Below are positions 25,163-34,677 of a stretch of DNA of 64,000 bases, one piece after another. How positions within the stretch are numbered: the stretch's first letter is position 1; each line of letters opens with the position of its first letter. Position numbers and translations under genes: made by a program. The stretch comes from Maribacter cobaltidurans. Its GTDB lineage: Bacteria > Bacteroidota > Bacteroidia > Flavobacteriales > Flavobacteriaceae. The notes under the pieces are model-generated. The model was not told the origin of the DNA and did not search any database. It saw only the letters and a list, made by a program, of their open reading frames with translations. The stretch covers positions 3,463,001 through 3,527,000 of the forward strand of contig NZ_CP022957.1 of assembly GCF_002269385.1 (NCBI RefSeq). Direction: 5' to 3'.

Positions 25163-26419
25163 TTAATTTCTCATTGTTCTTAATAATTCACCAACGTTTA
25201 GACTAGGTGATGTTGATTTTTTCCTGCGGACTTTCCATCTATTCTCTTCAGGTCCAGTATAATTTGAAACACTAGTACTGCTAATTCCTGATTCCAATGT
25301 AGATTTTTCCGCAAGGTCTCCTTTCTCAATTACATCAAGAGCTATTTGTGCAATATCATATTTCAATAATCTCATATAAAACCTACTTCCGTGACCATGT
25401 TCCAATTGAATTACTCTATTCATTTCTAATACTTGATAATCTTGCCCAATTGCTGTACATGGACCAACTCTTTCACCTCTTAATAGTTTTCTTAAAGTGT
25501 TTGTAAGCATTGAATAATCCTGAATCTTTCCTCGATTTGAAGTACTAACTTTTAAGCCATAAATCAACGAAGAAATAAAAGCTTTAGCCAAATCCAATGC
25601 ATCATCCTCAAATGGGTTTCCAAATTTTGCAAAAGAAGAAGGTTTCGTTAAAAATATTTTAGAATGCTGATTATTGCTAACCTCATTAAAATCATACATA
25701 GCGATAGATTGTAATTTTGACATTAGAGTCTGTCCAAGTATTGTAAGAGCAGTTTCTATGGTTACACATCCATCTTTAGAAATTAAAATATCTAGATCTG
25801 AAACTTTTTTTGCATCATCGGAACTTAAAGAACTTAATACTTTCGCTGTTTTTTCGACGGAATCTCTTTTGAAAAGATTTCCATTAAAATAAGTTTTTGC
25901 ACCATCAAATTGTTCAAAATCTATTATTCCAATATCTTCGGATTGTTGAAATAGTTTTGTATTAGTTTTACTGTCAAGCTTATAATTATCTCCGATATAT
26001 TCTTTTAATAATTTCTCTTTTATGGGTTTGTCAGAACTATAGTTGGTTAGTTCTAAAGATGCTTTTTGGAAATTATTTGAAGATTCATTAAAAATTTCGG
26101 ATGTGTGAGTTAAAACCCCAGAAGTTGTAATACCTAAGATTGAAATATCACCACTTTGAGAGATGTCAATTAAATGAGCATCTTTGAGAGTTTGTTTTAT
26201 TATAGGTAACTCTAATTTTTTATTAATGTTTAAAGAATCAGAAATTGCATTTACTTTATCCTTATTGAGTGTGCTTTCCTGTTCAGAAGCGGCTAAACTA
26301 GATAAAAGCAAACCGCATTTTCCGGCAAGTTCTATATCTTCAAAATCAGAGGTTCTCGTAACTTCTTGAAGTTTTTTTGTATGGTGAATTATCCAGGCTC
26401 CTTCTGTTCTATTTTCCAT
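25163..26419 (-). CDS. Unknown protein, first gene of the two-gene nuclease system
   Basis: A 418-aa, soluble protein. The N-terminal half reads like a string of winged-helix modules (PIIKQTLKDAHLIDISQSGDISILGITTSG; KLFQQSEDIGIIDFEQFDGAKTYFNG), and the middle has a conserved-looking glycine/histidine stretch LEHGHGSRFYMRLLKYDIAQIA. No nuclease or ATPase motif seen. Probably the sensor or DNA-binding partner of the nuclease-like protein; inferred from operon structure only. Confidence 0.65.
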   Translation of the reverse strand: MENRTEGAWIIHHTKKLQEVTRTSDFEDIELAGKCGLLLSSLAASEQESTLNKDKVNAISDSLNINKKLELPIIKQTLKDAHLIDISQSGDISILGITTSGVLTHTSEIFNESSNNFQKASLELTNYSSDKPIKEKLLKEYIGDNYKLDSKTNTKLFQQSEDIGIIDFEQFDGAKTYFNGNLFKRDSVEKTAKVLSSLSSDDAKKVSDLDILISKDGCVTIETALTILGQTLMSKLQSIAMYDFNEVSNNQHSKIFLTKPSSFAKFGNPFEDDALDLAKAFISSLIYGLKVSTSNRGKIQDYSMLTNTLRKLLRGERVGPCTAIGQDYQVLEMNRVIQLEHGHGSRFYMRLLKYDIAQIALDVIEKGDLAEKSTLESGISSTSVSNYTGPEENRWKVRRKKSTSPSLNVGELLRTMRN

Positions 26420-26496
26420 TAATTTGTTTTGTCATATTGTTATATTTATAACAAATATACTTTTTTAATCACAAAAAAAGGGGTGAAAAATATCTC

Positions 26497-27297
26497 TTAA
26501 ATTTTGGTCTCCAAAATCATCTTCCTGCTCCCGTTCAGTTCCTTCAGCTCCAGCATCAGTTTTTCGTTATCGCCCAGGACAAACTTTGGGAGCACAAATA
26601 CAAATCGTTGCGATTGTCCATTGGCAAGAGACTTGGGCATTTTATGTTTATAGATTACCTCTTGCTGTAACCGTTGGTAGGAGGCCTTACGTTTGCTGTT
26701 CCCGTTGGCACGGTACATATTGAGATAATCGATTTCAAAATCGATTCCGGATTTGTTCTTGACCTCTATGACCAGATACACTTCGGAAGCATCGTAGGCC
26801 ATTTTCTGTAACTTTAACCGGATTCCTTTTTTGCGTTCTGTGGCAATGGTTTCAGAACTGGATCTGAGCAAATATTCGCTTGCCCTTCCAAAATAAGCCG
26901 TTCTGTCCTTATTGGAAGCTGTTATACTGTTTCCAGTTTTGGGTATTTCCATTATAGGACTTTCATTGCCGATGCTTTCATCCTCATCGATGAAATAGTT
27001 GAGTTTAGGAAGTTTTTCGGAATACTTCAAAATATAGGAATACACCTTGCCGTCACTGGTGACGGTCAATAGGTTGCTTTCGGTCCCCTGTTTAGCCTGT
27101 AACAATCCAAAATACTGTTCCTTCTCACGGTTGTAGGTAAATACAAAATGGGAAGCTCCTGTAATACCCTGTCGAATAGGTTTGGGAAAGAACAAAGCAA
27201 CGTTCTTTTGGTCATTGGCATAAATGGTATCGAGTGATCTCTGTGCCTGTATCGAGATTGTAAAAGTCAATAACAGTAAAGTGATAAAAGTTTTCAT
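26497..27297 (-). CDS. traN: Conjugative transfer protein TraN (DUF4138)
   Basis: A 266-aa protein with signal peptide MKTFITLLLLTFTISIQAQ, then the beta-rich TraN domain (DQKNVALFFPKPIRQGI...SHFVFTYNREKEQYFGLLQA) of CTnDOT-type systems. It is thought to be a VirB9-like outer part of the channel. Last gene of the leftward tra operon, 12 bp after TraM. Confidence 0.88.
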   Translation of the reverse strand: MKTFITLLLLTFTISIQAQRSLDTIYANDQKNVALFFPKPIRQGITGASHFVFTYNREKEQYFGLLQAKQGTESNLLTVTSDGKVYSYILKYSEKLPKLNYFIDEDESIGNESPIMEIPKTGNSITASNKDRTAYFGRASEYLLRSSSETIATERKKGIRLKLQKMAYDASEVYLVIEVKNKSGIDFEIDYLNMYRANGNSKRKASYQRLQQEVIYKHKMPKSLANGQSQRFVFVLPKFVLGDNEKLMLELKELNGSRKMILETKI

Positions 27298-27308
27298 AAG
27301 ATTGATAT

Positions 27309-28286
27309 TTAATAATTGCCCATCATGGGCTTTCCTTGAAATTTGGTCTTGGATATTTTTAAAATGAGCCTGTAGTTATCGGTAATCGTTACTTTGACAT
27401 TGCGGTGGTTCCGCTGGAAAATCTTCTTGAACCCGCTGACCTGTGGTACACCGGCAATGTTGATATCGTCAACCATATCGCCAACGATTTCATTGGTGAC
27501 CTCGGCCCTAAAGCTGTTTTCTACATAAATCCCCTCGCTACCGTCTTGATAGTCATGAGCCTTTAATTTTACGGGTTGATGATTGATGTTTTCAATATCG
27601 ATAATTGTCCTATTGGGCTTAAAGCTGACAAATCCATAAATGGGCGTATTCTTGGGAATCCATTTTCCGTAAATAGTCGCATCTTTAAGGAGTCGCATCT
27701 GTAGGCGATAATTGGTCTTGACGGTCTGCGTGCCATCCACACGGACATAGATGAAACCGTCCGTGCTTTTTGCATTCAAATCATCATTCTCAATGGGATG
27801 GGAAGCAAAAAAGAGCTGGTGCTCCAAAGCACGTTCCTTGACTACGACCTCGGTTTCCTGTTCATAAATGACATCGATAGTGTCCTTTTTCTCCTCAATA
27901 GTCGGTTTCGATGGCCTGTATCTCGGATTGATGTTTTCATAGGATTGTTCCAAATACTTAATCTGCCCTTGTTGGTAGATACTGTCCACCAATTGCATTT
28001 TTCTCTTGTCCAACAAATCCGGGTCATATATCCCCGTGGAATCCAATAGCCGTTCATCATAGATGCTTGGTGCGTTGGTCTGCCTGACCTCCTTTAAATC
28101 GTTCAGGGCATCCAATTTGGAATCGTACTGTTTTTGGTCGTCCTCCAGTTCCGGTACGGGAACCTGGTTATTTTCCAAGGTCGGTTCTTCATCCTCTCCC
28201 AATACCAGCATGGCATAGCTACCTATAAAAAGCAGGATGCATACCAATACAATGGAAAAGATGATTTTGTTTTTTTCTACCTTCAT
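27309..28286 (-). CDS. traM: Conjugative transfer protein TraM
   Basis: A 325-aa protein with one N-terminal membrane helix (IIFSIVLVCILLFIGSYAMLVLG), a proline/acid-rich linker and a C-terminal beta domain (ATIYGKWIPKNTPIYGFVSFKPNRTIIDIENI) resembling VirB10/TrbI. TraM is the VirB10-like inner-to-outer membrane bridge of the Bacteroidota T4SS. It lies between TraK and TraN in the standard order. Confidence 0.88.
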   Translation of the reverse strand: MKVEKNKIIFSIVLVCILLFIGSYAMLVLGEDEEPTLENNQVPVPELEDDQKQYDSKLDALNDLKEVRQTNAPSIYDERLLDSTGIYDPDLLDKRKMQLVDSIYQQGQIKYLEQSYENINPRYRPSKPTIEEKKDTIDVIYEQETEVVVKERALEHQLFFASHPIENDDLNAKSTDGFIYVRVDGTQTVKTNYRLQMRLLKDATIYGKWIPKNTPIYGFVSFKPNRTIIDIENINHQPVKLKAHDYQDGSEGIYVENSFRAEVTNEIVGDMVDDINIAGVPQVSGFKKIFQRNHRNVKVTITDNYRLILKISKTKFQGKPMMGNY

Positions 28287-28298
28287 TTTGTACAGGTT

Positions 28299-28913
28299 TT
28301 ATTGTTCATCATTGATTTTTCGTAATGTTTTTTCAAAAAAGGCGGTAATCAGCAATCCGTGGGTATTGTTCGGAAAGTTCCTGTCCACCTTGATAAGGTT
28401 GCCTGTTGTGATAAGCTCGTAGGTATCGGTTATGGAACCCCGATTGATTTCAAATGTGGTCCTGGTCTCAAATCTGTAAGGCTCGTTTTGGATATCCACT
28501 TTGGATTCGATACTCAACACTTTTTGAACGAGCGAATACTGTAACAAACGGTTATAGACCCCATCGGCCTTTTTCTGGCGGTACAGGGCATCCACCGAGC
28601 TATTGCCCAACCACAGCGCCTTTTCCAGATTTCTTTCGTAATTGCTCGCATCGATATTGTAGAAATAGGTATGGAACAGCTCCAGATGGGCCAATGCCTC
28701 CACGTTCAGATTTTCCCGTTGGGAGACCAATTTCAAGGGAATCACGCTACCGTCCGAATTGACCACAAAGGCATTATTAACTGTTTCCTTATGTAATTTG
28801 ATGACCATCAGTACGGAAACAATACAGGTCAGTACGGCCCCTATAACGACCGTCAATATAATAAAGCGGTTGAGCTTTAGAATGTCGTATATGTTTTTAT
28901 AAGGTGTTTTCAT
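28299..28913 (-). CDS. traK: Conjugative transfer protein TraK
   Basis: 204 aa from the ATG at 28913 (MKTPYKNIYDILKLNRF), the conserved TraK start; the frame runs on 13 codons upstream into traJ. One membrane helix (FIILTVVIGAVLTCIVSVLMVI) followed by a periplasmic domain, a VirB8-like T4SS component. Co-transcribed with TraJ and TraM. Confidence 0.88.
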   Translation of the reverse strand: MKTPYKNIYDILKLNRFIILTVVIGAVLTCIVSVLMVIKLHKETVNNAFVVNSDGSVIPLKLVSQRENLNVEALAHLELFHTYFYNIDASNYERNLEKALWLGNSSVDALYRQKKADGVYNRLLQYSLVQKVLSIESKVDIQNEPYRFETRTTFEINRGSITDTYELITTGNLIKVDRNFPNNTHGLLITAFFEKTLRKINDEQ

Positions 28914-28944
28914 TTTAAGTATGGATGAATAATAACCTAATGTC

Positions 28945-29784
28945 TTAGGCACTAAAAAGTTTAAAGGTGAAGGAGATGGCCCTGCGGTACAGTTTGAACT
29001 TCAGGAATACGATAAACCCGATGGAACCCAATTGCAGCAACGGGGCAAAAAAGCTGCTCCCCCAATCCGTTCCGAACAGGTTGCTCCAAAAATTCGTATT
29101 GATTTCGGTGTAGAGGTTGTTCACGAATACATTCACCAAGAAAAAGGCCGGCACCAACATATAGACCCCGGCATACAGCTTGAAGAAATTGTACGCCAAA
29201 GATCTGAACTTTTCAAAGACAGCCAAACTGATGACCAACGGGAAAAAAGCCTGCATGATGCCCAATAGGAAAAACCGCTCCGCCAGAAACAAGGGATAGA
29301 TGAACAAATCCAACAACCAAAGGAACACCCCGATGATAAACGCCAGCATCTTCATCCCGTACAATGGTGTCACCAATGCTTCATATAATATAGCCATTGC
29401 TTTTTTGGCGGCTTCCAAGGCACCCACATCCTGTTCGATGTCAATATCCTGCATCTGCAACGGGAGGAGTGCCGGAGCCGTGTCCCGGTATCGGGTCTCG
29501 ATGGCCACCAAAATGGCATCGAAAACGCCCAATACCTGTGTTGAGAAAATGACCAGAATGACCACGGCGAAGTTCTTGGCCAGTTCCGCAGGGGTTAACC
29601 CCCAGGTATAGCCCTCGTTGTTCGCTACGCCCTCGTTGTATTTTTTCAGGATATTGACCAAGAAGAACAGTACCGCAAGGGCCTTCATGCCCCCAATGGT
29701 ATATTGCGAGAAGTCACTATTTTTTATGGTTTGAAAAATAGTGTCCACATATTCCAGTCCTATGCCCAAAAAAATACCCGACAT
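28945..29784 (-). CDS. traJ: Conjugative transfer protein TraJ
   Basis: 279 aa from the ATG at 29784, which overlaps the TraI stop (TGATG). Polytopic inner-membrane protein with some six helices, including the long hydrophobic block at about 145-205, like VirB6/TrbL. Forms part of the inner-membrane channel. Confidence 0.88.
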   Translation of the reverse strand: MSGIFLGIGLEYVDTIFQTIKNSDFSQYTIGGMKALAVLFFLVNILKKYNEGVANNEGYTWGLTPAELAKNFAVVILVIFSTQVLGVFDAILVAIETRYRDTAPALLPLQMQDIDIEQDVGALEAAKKAMAILYEALVTPLYGMKMLAFIIGVFLWLLDLFIYPLFLAERFFLLGIMQAFFPLVISLAVFEKFRSLAYNFFKLYAGVYMLVPAFFLVNVFVNNLYTEINTNFWSNLFGTDWGSSFFAPLLQLGSIGFIVFLKFKLYRRAISFTFKLFSA

Positions 29785-30365
29785 CAATAATTCGTTTCCC
29801 GGTTATTGATTTTGTGTTGCATTTCCCGAAAGGCGATAATCTCCCGATACCGTCTGGTCTTCGCCTCGATTTCCGCTACCATTTCCTTGGATTCCAGTTC
29901 CTTTTCCTTGAGGACCGCCGCACGTTCGGCATCCGTCATTTTCATACTGTCACTGGACAGGATTTGGTCGATGTATTCCATAGCCGCTATGGAATTTTCC
30001 AAAATGGCATCAAAGGAATCCGATATACGGGTAACTTCATCGGGCTTGATAAACGGGGAATTCAATATTTCCCTTAAATCGCCCTGCACCACTTGGTACA
30101 GGCGTTGGTTGTTCTCGGCAAGTTCCTTGACCGCCTTTAACTGTTTGATGACATTGTTGACCTTATCGATGTTCTCTTTTTGCTGTTTTAGAAACTTGAC
30201 GGTCTGCATCAGGTTGCTGGTCTGTTTAGCGGATTCGACCAACGATTTCATAAAGGAAATAAAGTTCGTGTTGTCATACACGGGCATCCCCTGGGCCGTG
30301 GCACGGCCGGGCAATAAAAAGGCCAAGGTTAGTGCCAATACTAAAATTTTGATTTTGTTTCTCAT
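29784..30365 (-). CDS. traI: Conjugative transfer protein TraI (DUF4141)
   Basis: A 193-aa protein with signal peptide (ILVLALTLAFLLPGRATAQ) and a long coiled coil (about 45-190). Matches DUF4141/TraI of CTnDOT-type systems, a VirB5-like periplasmic factor. Translationally coupled to TraJ. Confidence 0.85.
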   Translation of the reverse strand: MRNKIKILVLALTLAFLLPGRATAQGMPVYDNTNFISFMKSLVESAKQTSNLMQTVKFLKQQKENIDKVNNVIKQLKAVKELAENNQRLYQVVQGDLREILNSPFIKPDEVTRISDSFDAILENSIAAMEYIDQILSSDSMKMTDAERAAVLKEKELESKEMVAEIEAKTRRYREIIAFREMQHKINNRETNY

Positions 30366-30388
30366 TTTTCTGTGTTTTAAAGTGATTA

Positions 30389-32839
30389 TTATTGTGATTC
30401 TTGCAAGAAGCGACCAATGGCCGTTTCCATATCGTTTGTTTCGTTATAGATGGCCATTATGGCCTCGTTTTCCTGTCCGTCGGTGAGGTAAGCGGCAAAG
30501 ACTTCCGGCGGTACTTCCAATCGGAAAATGTTGCTTTCCTTTCCTATCTTGATGAACATCTCGGTGTACTTTCTATCCCCGGTCAGGTTGTTCCGGATGG
30601 ATTTCAATTGGTTCAGGTCATGACTGGAGAGGTTAAGCCTCTTTTGTAGTTCAGAATACCCTTTTTCGTTCCTTAGACTGTATATGACCTGGGTATTTTC
30701 AAGGATGCTTGCCGATGTGGAATTATTGGGCAATTGGTTGATGGACTGGAGAATGATCCCAATGGCCCCGTTCTGTTTACGGATGGCCTGATAGTAGAAC
30801 TCCACGCTTTCCAGTACGTTGCCGAACTTCAGTTGTTTGGCAAACTCATCGAAGAGAATAATGCCTTTTTCGGCCTTGTTCCTCCAAATGGTGCGTTGGA
30901 TAGCGGACTTGATGAGCTTGAGCATTACGGATAGGATTTCCTTGTTGTCCTTCACTTCGTCCAGTTCAAAGACAATCAGCCGTTTGTCCTCGATTTTATA
31001 GGTCTGGTCTTCGTTGACGTTGAACAGGAAACTGTACAGTCCATCATCGACATACTCCGAAAGGATGTGCAGAAAATCATAGATATTGAAATGCTGTTCC
31101 TGGATGTGCAGCTCTTCCAAAAGGCTGTCCTTCTTCACATCGACGAATCGGTATAGGTTTTCTAAAGAATGGGTACTGTTCCTATTCTGTAAATAGTAGT
31201 GTCGCAATACTTTTTTGACCGCAACTTCTTCAGCTTTGGTCGTTGCTTTTCCGGAGGCCAAAAGTTCCAAAATGAAAATGGCTAAATCCTCTAATCGCTC
31301 TGGTGTCAAATCCTTGTCATCGGAGATATAAAAGGGGTTGATGCCCAGATTTTTCCCTTGCTCGTACCGCAGAATGATGTGTTTATCAGGATAAAGCTTG
31401 GCAAACTTGGCATAAGAACCACCTAAATCTATAATGACCAGTCTCACATTTTGCTCGAAATATTGACGTAAGATGTTATTGGCCAAAAAGGATTTGCCCT
31501 CGCCCGTAGGGGCGAAAACGGCAAAGTTCCTGGCTTTGATGCGTTTCTTTTTTTCGTCCCATACATCTTTCAGTACGGGTATGTTATGTTGCCTGTCGTT
31601 AAAGATGATACCCGTGGCATCGGATTGGTAATTGGTATTGTTGATATACAAGCAAAGGGCGTGTTTTAAATCGGTGACGTATAAATCCTCGTTGGAAAAG
31701 TTGGAGGCATGGCAGCAATAGGAGTTCAGAAAATAGTTTTTCCGTTCCTCTCCCTTTGGGTAGTAAGGCACGACGTCCAATTCCTTGAACTCGGTCTTGA
31801 TTTTGGAAGCGATTCTTTCTAACTGTGCTTCCTCCTTATCCCAAAAAACAATGTTCAAATGTCCTCGAATAATCCGCGAACTGTCATCCTCGTTGATTTT
31901 GGCAACGATGTCCTCGATTTTCTTTAGGACAACCTTATTTTGCGTACCGAAATTGGAACTCTTCTTCAGTTCCTCGATTTTTTTATCGAGCAGCTTTCGC
32001 CATTTGTGCTTGTCGTCCAGATAGATGATTTGGTTGACGATATGGTTTTCATTAAGGTTCAGTCCCAATCCATCGATATACCCTTGGTGGAACACAAAAT
32101 CGTCCGAAGTAAATTTTTCATTGGTCTTGCTGCTCTGTACCACATCGCCAAAACACAGTTCGTTATTGATGGCCAGCACATCAAAATGGTTTTCGCCGAT
32201 TTCAATGTTAGATTTCCCACCACGGCGGGCAGGCTTCAATTGAATATCGGTATCGAAGCCGTCGTTGAACCCGTTAAAATAAGTATCGGTCAATTCAAAG
32301 ATTTCTTTTTCCTTTAATGGAAAAAGGGACACCCTCCGGCTATTGTTGACAAAGGAAACGGCATCGTTCACCGAAGCGATGAACTCCTGTACGGTATGGC
32401 CCATCTGTTTATGGATACCCTTTTCGATCTTACGGAACGGATTGGTAAACTTGGCAGCGTTCAATGTCTTGTTGTGAGGAAGGACAAAGAACAGATAGCA
32501 ACTATGTTGCAGGTAATCCCGCCCTTTAAAATAATCGTGGATCGCTTTTTGGAGAAAGGTATCATTGGGCAACTCGTTCGCCGTATAGTGGCTTTTGCGG
32601 TAAACGTCCTGTTTGTGGATTACCGTAGCCACGGGCAATGATTTGAACGCCTGGAACCACGAACCGTGAATGTCCTCAAAGTCTTTTTCCGACAGGGAGT
32701 AGATTTCAGGATTGTCCACTTGGTAGCCCAAGACCACATTGCCATTGTTGGCAAAGATTATATGGCCCTGGATGTCCAAAATGGGATGGTATGCCGATAG
32801 ATTTATTTTATTCATATAGGTTTTCAAATTAATGCCCAT
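30389..32839 (-). CDS. traG: Conjugation ATPase TraG (VirB4 family)
   Basis: 816 aa (808 from the alternative ATG at 32815, MNKINLSAYHP). The C-terminal ATPase domain has Walker A in FAPTGEGKSFLAN (about 455-467) and Walker B IILFDEFAKQL (about 670); the N-terminal CagE/VirB4 domain is present. Powers T4SS assembly and substrate transfer at the inner membrane. The start overlaps the TraF stop (TAATG). Confidence 0.92.
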   Translation of the reverse strand: MGINLKTYMNKINLSAYHPILDIQGHIIFANNGNVVLGYQVDNPEIYSLSEKDFEDIHGSWFQAFKSLPVATVIHKQDVYRKSHYTANELPNDTFLQKAIHDYFKGRDYLQHSCYLFFVLPHNKTLNAAKFTNPFRKIEKGIHKQMGHTVQEFIASVNDAVSFVNNSRRVSLFPLKEKEIFELTDTYFNGFNDGFDTDIQLKPARRGGKSNIEIGENHFDVLAINNELCFGDVVQSSKTNEKFTSDDFVFHQGYIDGLGLNLNENHIVNQIIYLDDKHKWRKLLDKKIEELKKSSNFGTQNKVVLKKIEDIVAKINEDDSSRIIRGHLNIVFWDKEEAQLERIASKIKTEFKELDVVPYYPKGEERKNYFLNSYCCHASNFSNEDLYVTDLKHALCLYINNTNYQSDATGIIFNDRQHNIPVLKDVWDEKKKRIKARNFAVFAPTGEGKSFLANNILRQYFEQNVRLVIIDLGGSYAKFAKLYPDKHIILRYEQGKNLGINPFYISDDKDLTPERLEDLAIFILELLASGKATTKAEEVAVKKVLRHYYLQNRNSTHSLENLYRFVDVKKDSLLEELHIQEQHFNIYDFLHILSEYVDDGLYSFLFNVNEDQTYKIEDKRLIVFELDEVKDNKEILSVMLKLIKSAIQRTIWRNKAEKGIILFDEFAKQLKFGNVLESVEFYYQAIRKQNGAIGIILQSINQLPNNSTSASILENTQVIYSLRNEKGYSELQKRLNLSSHDLNQLKSIRNNLTGDRKYTEMFIKIGKESNIFRLEVPPEVFAAYLTDGQENEAIMAIYNETNDMETAIGRFLQESQ

Positions 32840-33123
32840 TATGGGCCTTCATAGTACAGGTTGGTTTGCTTCTTGTTGCTAATGGTCTGTGGGAATACCT
32901 TTTTGATTTGCATCAAGGCAGGGTTTTTGGTAAGGTGGGCCAGCACTGTATATAATGTCCCGTTCCATAGGAATACGGAAACGATGACCGCAAAACTGAA
33001 CGAAAAGATGATGAACAGTAAAGAGCTGATAACGGATGTCATCATCAAGGCGAACAGGGATATGGGCAACCCCATAATTACAGCCCGCTTACGAATGTTT
33101 TTATAGACCTCGAACCGTTTCAT
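32839..33123 (-). CDS. traF: Conjugative transfer protein TraF (DUF4133)
   Basis: A 94-aa protein with two membrane helices (GLPISLFALMMTSVISSLLFIIFSF and the following SFAVIVSVFLWNG), a VirB3-like inner-membrane protein. Coupled by TAATG overlaps to TraE before it and TraG after it. Confidence 0.88.
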   Translation of the reverse strand: MKRFEVYKNIRKRAVIMGLPISLFALMMTSVISSLLFIIFSFSFAVIVSVFLWNGTLYTVLAHLTKNPALMQIKKVFPQTISNKKQTNLYYEGP

Positions 33124-33410
33124 TAGACCACTATACCAATTAAATAGGTGAAGATGCCCACTACGGCTCCCGCAATGAGTACAAAGACCAGTACCCGCGT
33201 GATTCCTTTTTTCAAATCGGCATTTTCACCAAAGAAATGTCCTGCATTGAACAGGAACCCAATCAAGAATATGACCCCGAGGATAATCGGGAAAATGGCA
33301 CGGATGGTATCGGAAACATCGTTGACGGAATCTTCGATGCCCCCGATCTGGGCAAAAGTCGTACTTGAAATGAGCAGTGAAAGAATGGTTACATACAATG
33401 ATTTTTTCAT
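33123..33410 (-). CDS. traE: Conjugative transfer protein TraE (DUF4134)
   Basis: A 95-aa protein with signal peptide MKKSLYVTILSLLISSTTFAQ and two further hydrophobic helices; matches DUF4134, the VirB2-like pilin candidate of Bacteroidota T4SS. First gene of the leftward tra operon. Confidence 0.88.
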   Translation of the reverse strand: MKKSLYVTILSLLISSTTFAQIGGIEDSVNDVSDTIRAIFPIILGVIFLIGFLFNAGHFFGENADLKKGITRVLVFVLIAGAVVGIFTYLIGIVV

Positions 33411-33575
33411 AATGGAATCGATTTAAAATTTGCTTGATTTTGATATTCGAAAAATACTGTATATTGCAATTCAAATAATTGATAATCAGTAATTTGTGAA
33501 TAAAATAAATTTTAAATTCGATTGTTTTTGTTTGATGTGAATTGGCATCAAATCGTATGGAAATCTGAAAAACCT

Positions 33576-34238
33576 ATGTTGATAACTCTAAAATTTTGGA
33601 AGGGGCCGGGCCTCAAAAACGTCAGTTTTTGGATTTCGCTCCTGCAATTCTGCTTTGTTTTCGGTCAGCAAAAAACAATTGTCATTGACCCCGGACATGG
33701 TGGAACCGATTCCGGTGCCGTAGGTATAAATGATATATTGGAAAAAGATGTGGTTTTGAATGTAGCCAAAGAAATTACCGTACTTAACAAAACCCTTTTT
33801 GATGATAGATTTGCTATCTATTCGACCAGATATACCGATACTTTGATTTCACTAAAGGATAGGGGCCGATTGGCCAGGGCACTCAAAACGGATGTGTTTG
33901 TGTCCTTGCACTGCAATTATTCTGATAACCCAAATGCAAGGGGTGTTGAAGTTTATGTGTCAAATCGGAAAGCCAAATATTCCATTGAAGCCACTTGGCT
34001 AGCATATAATATACAAGCAAACCTGAATAGGAAGCTTGGTTTTGAAAGTAGGGGCGTAAAGTTTGCCAATTTTCAGGTACTTCGGGAGACTGTTGCGCAT
34101 GGCCCAACGGTACTTGTTGAAATGGGCTTTATGACCAATACCGATGAAGCGGGTTATTATTTGAAGCCTAAAAATATTCGGGCTATGGCGTTGGCTATTT
34201 TAATGGGATTATATAACTATTTTAATGCTGGACTATGA
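33576..34238 (+). CDS. N-acetylmuramoyl-L-alanine amidase (Amidase_3)
   Basis: 220 aa from the ATG at 33576, which gives a signal-like hydrophobic start (NVSFWISLLQFCFVFGQQ); the frame is open 18 codons upstream. The zinc amidase motifs are present: VIDPGHGGTDSGA, E in ILEKDVVL, SLHCNYS and the catalytic Glu in VLVEMGFMTN. Cleaves the peptide stem from peptidoglycan. Divergent from traE; probably opens the cell wall for T4SS assembly. Confidence 0.9.
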   Translation: MLITLKFWKGPGLKNVSFWISLLQFCFVFGQQKTIVIDPGHGGTDSGAVGINDILEKDVVLNVAKEITVLNKTLFDDRFAIYSTRYTDTLISLKDRGRLARALKTDVFVSLHCNYSDNPNARGVEVYVSNRKAKYSIEATWLAYNIQANLNRKLGFESRGVKFANFQVLRETVAHGPTVLVEMGFMTNTDEAGYYLKPKNIRAMALAILMGLYNYFNAGL

Positions 34239-34460
34239 AGGAGTTCTTTGTTGAGACTGTCAAAATAATGAAATGGATAATTATTGCTTTTTTTAAACAA
34301 GTTAAAATTATATTTCAGGACAAATATTATAGATAGATTTTTATATGTCGTCTAAATCATTGATAAGAACATTTCGAAAAACCTCAATAATTGAAACTTT
34401 TAAGTTACATTTGTGCGATTGCTTTGTTCGTCTAAAAAACAATAATTTAAAGTTGTTTGT

Positions 34461-34676
34461 ATGAAAATATCTGGTAATAATATAGGTGAAATGCTTAAAG
34501 AAGCAAGAGAGCAGAAGAAATTAACCCAAGAGCAATTGGCCCAAAAAGTAGGTAAAAAACGTGCTTATATTACAAGAATTGAATCAGAACAAGGAAATAA
34601 AATAAACCTCCAGACCTTAAGGGAAATAGTAGAAAAAGGCTTGGATGGAGAATTAAATATTGATTTGGATTTATAG
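34461..34676 (+). CDS. XRE-family regulator of the ABC-3C cluster
   Basis: A 71-aa single-domain helix-turn-helix protein (EQKKLTQEQLAQKVGKKRAYITRIESEQG at 15-43). It precedes the nuclease-like gene by one base, so it heads a five-gene operon and likely represses it. Its own 5' gap (34239-34460) contains no other gene. Confidence 0.85.
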   Translation: MKISGNNIGEMLKEAREQKKLTQEQLAQKVGKKRAYITRIESEQGNKINLQTLREIVEKGLDGELNIDLDL

Positions 34677-34677
34677 A

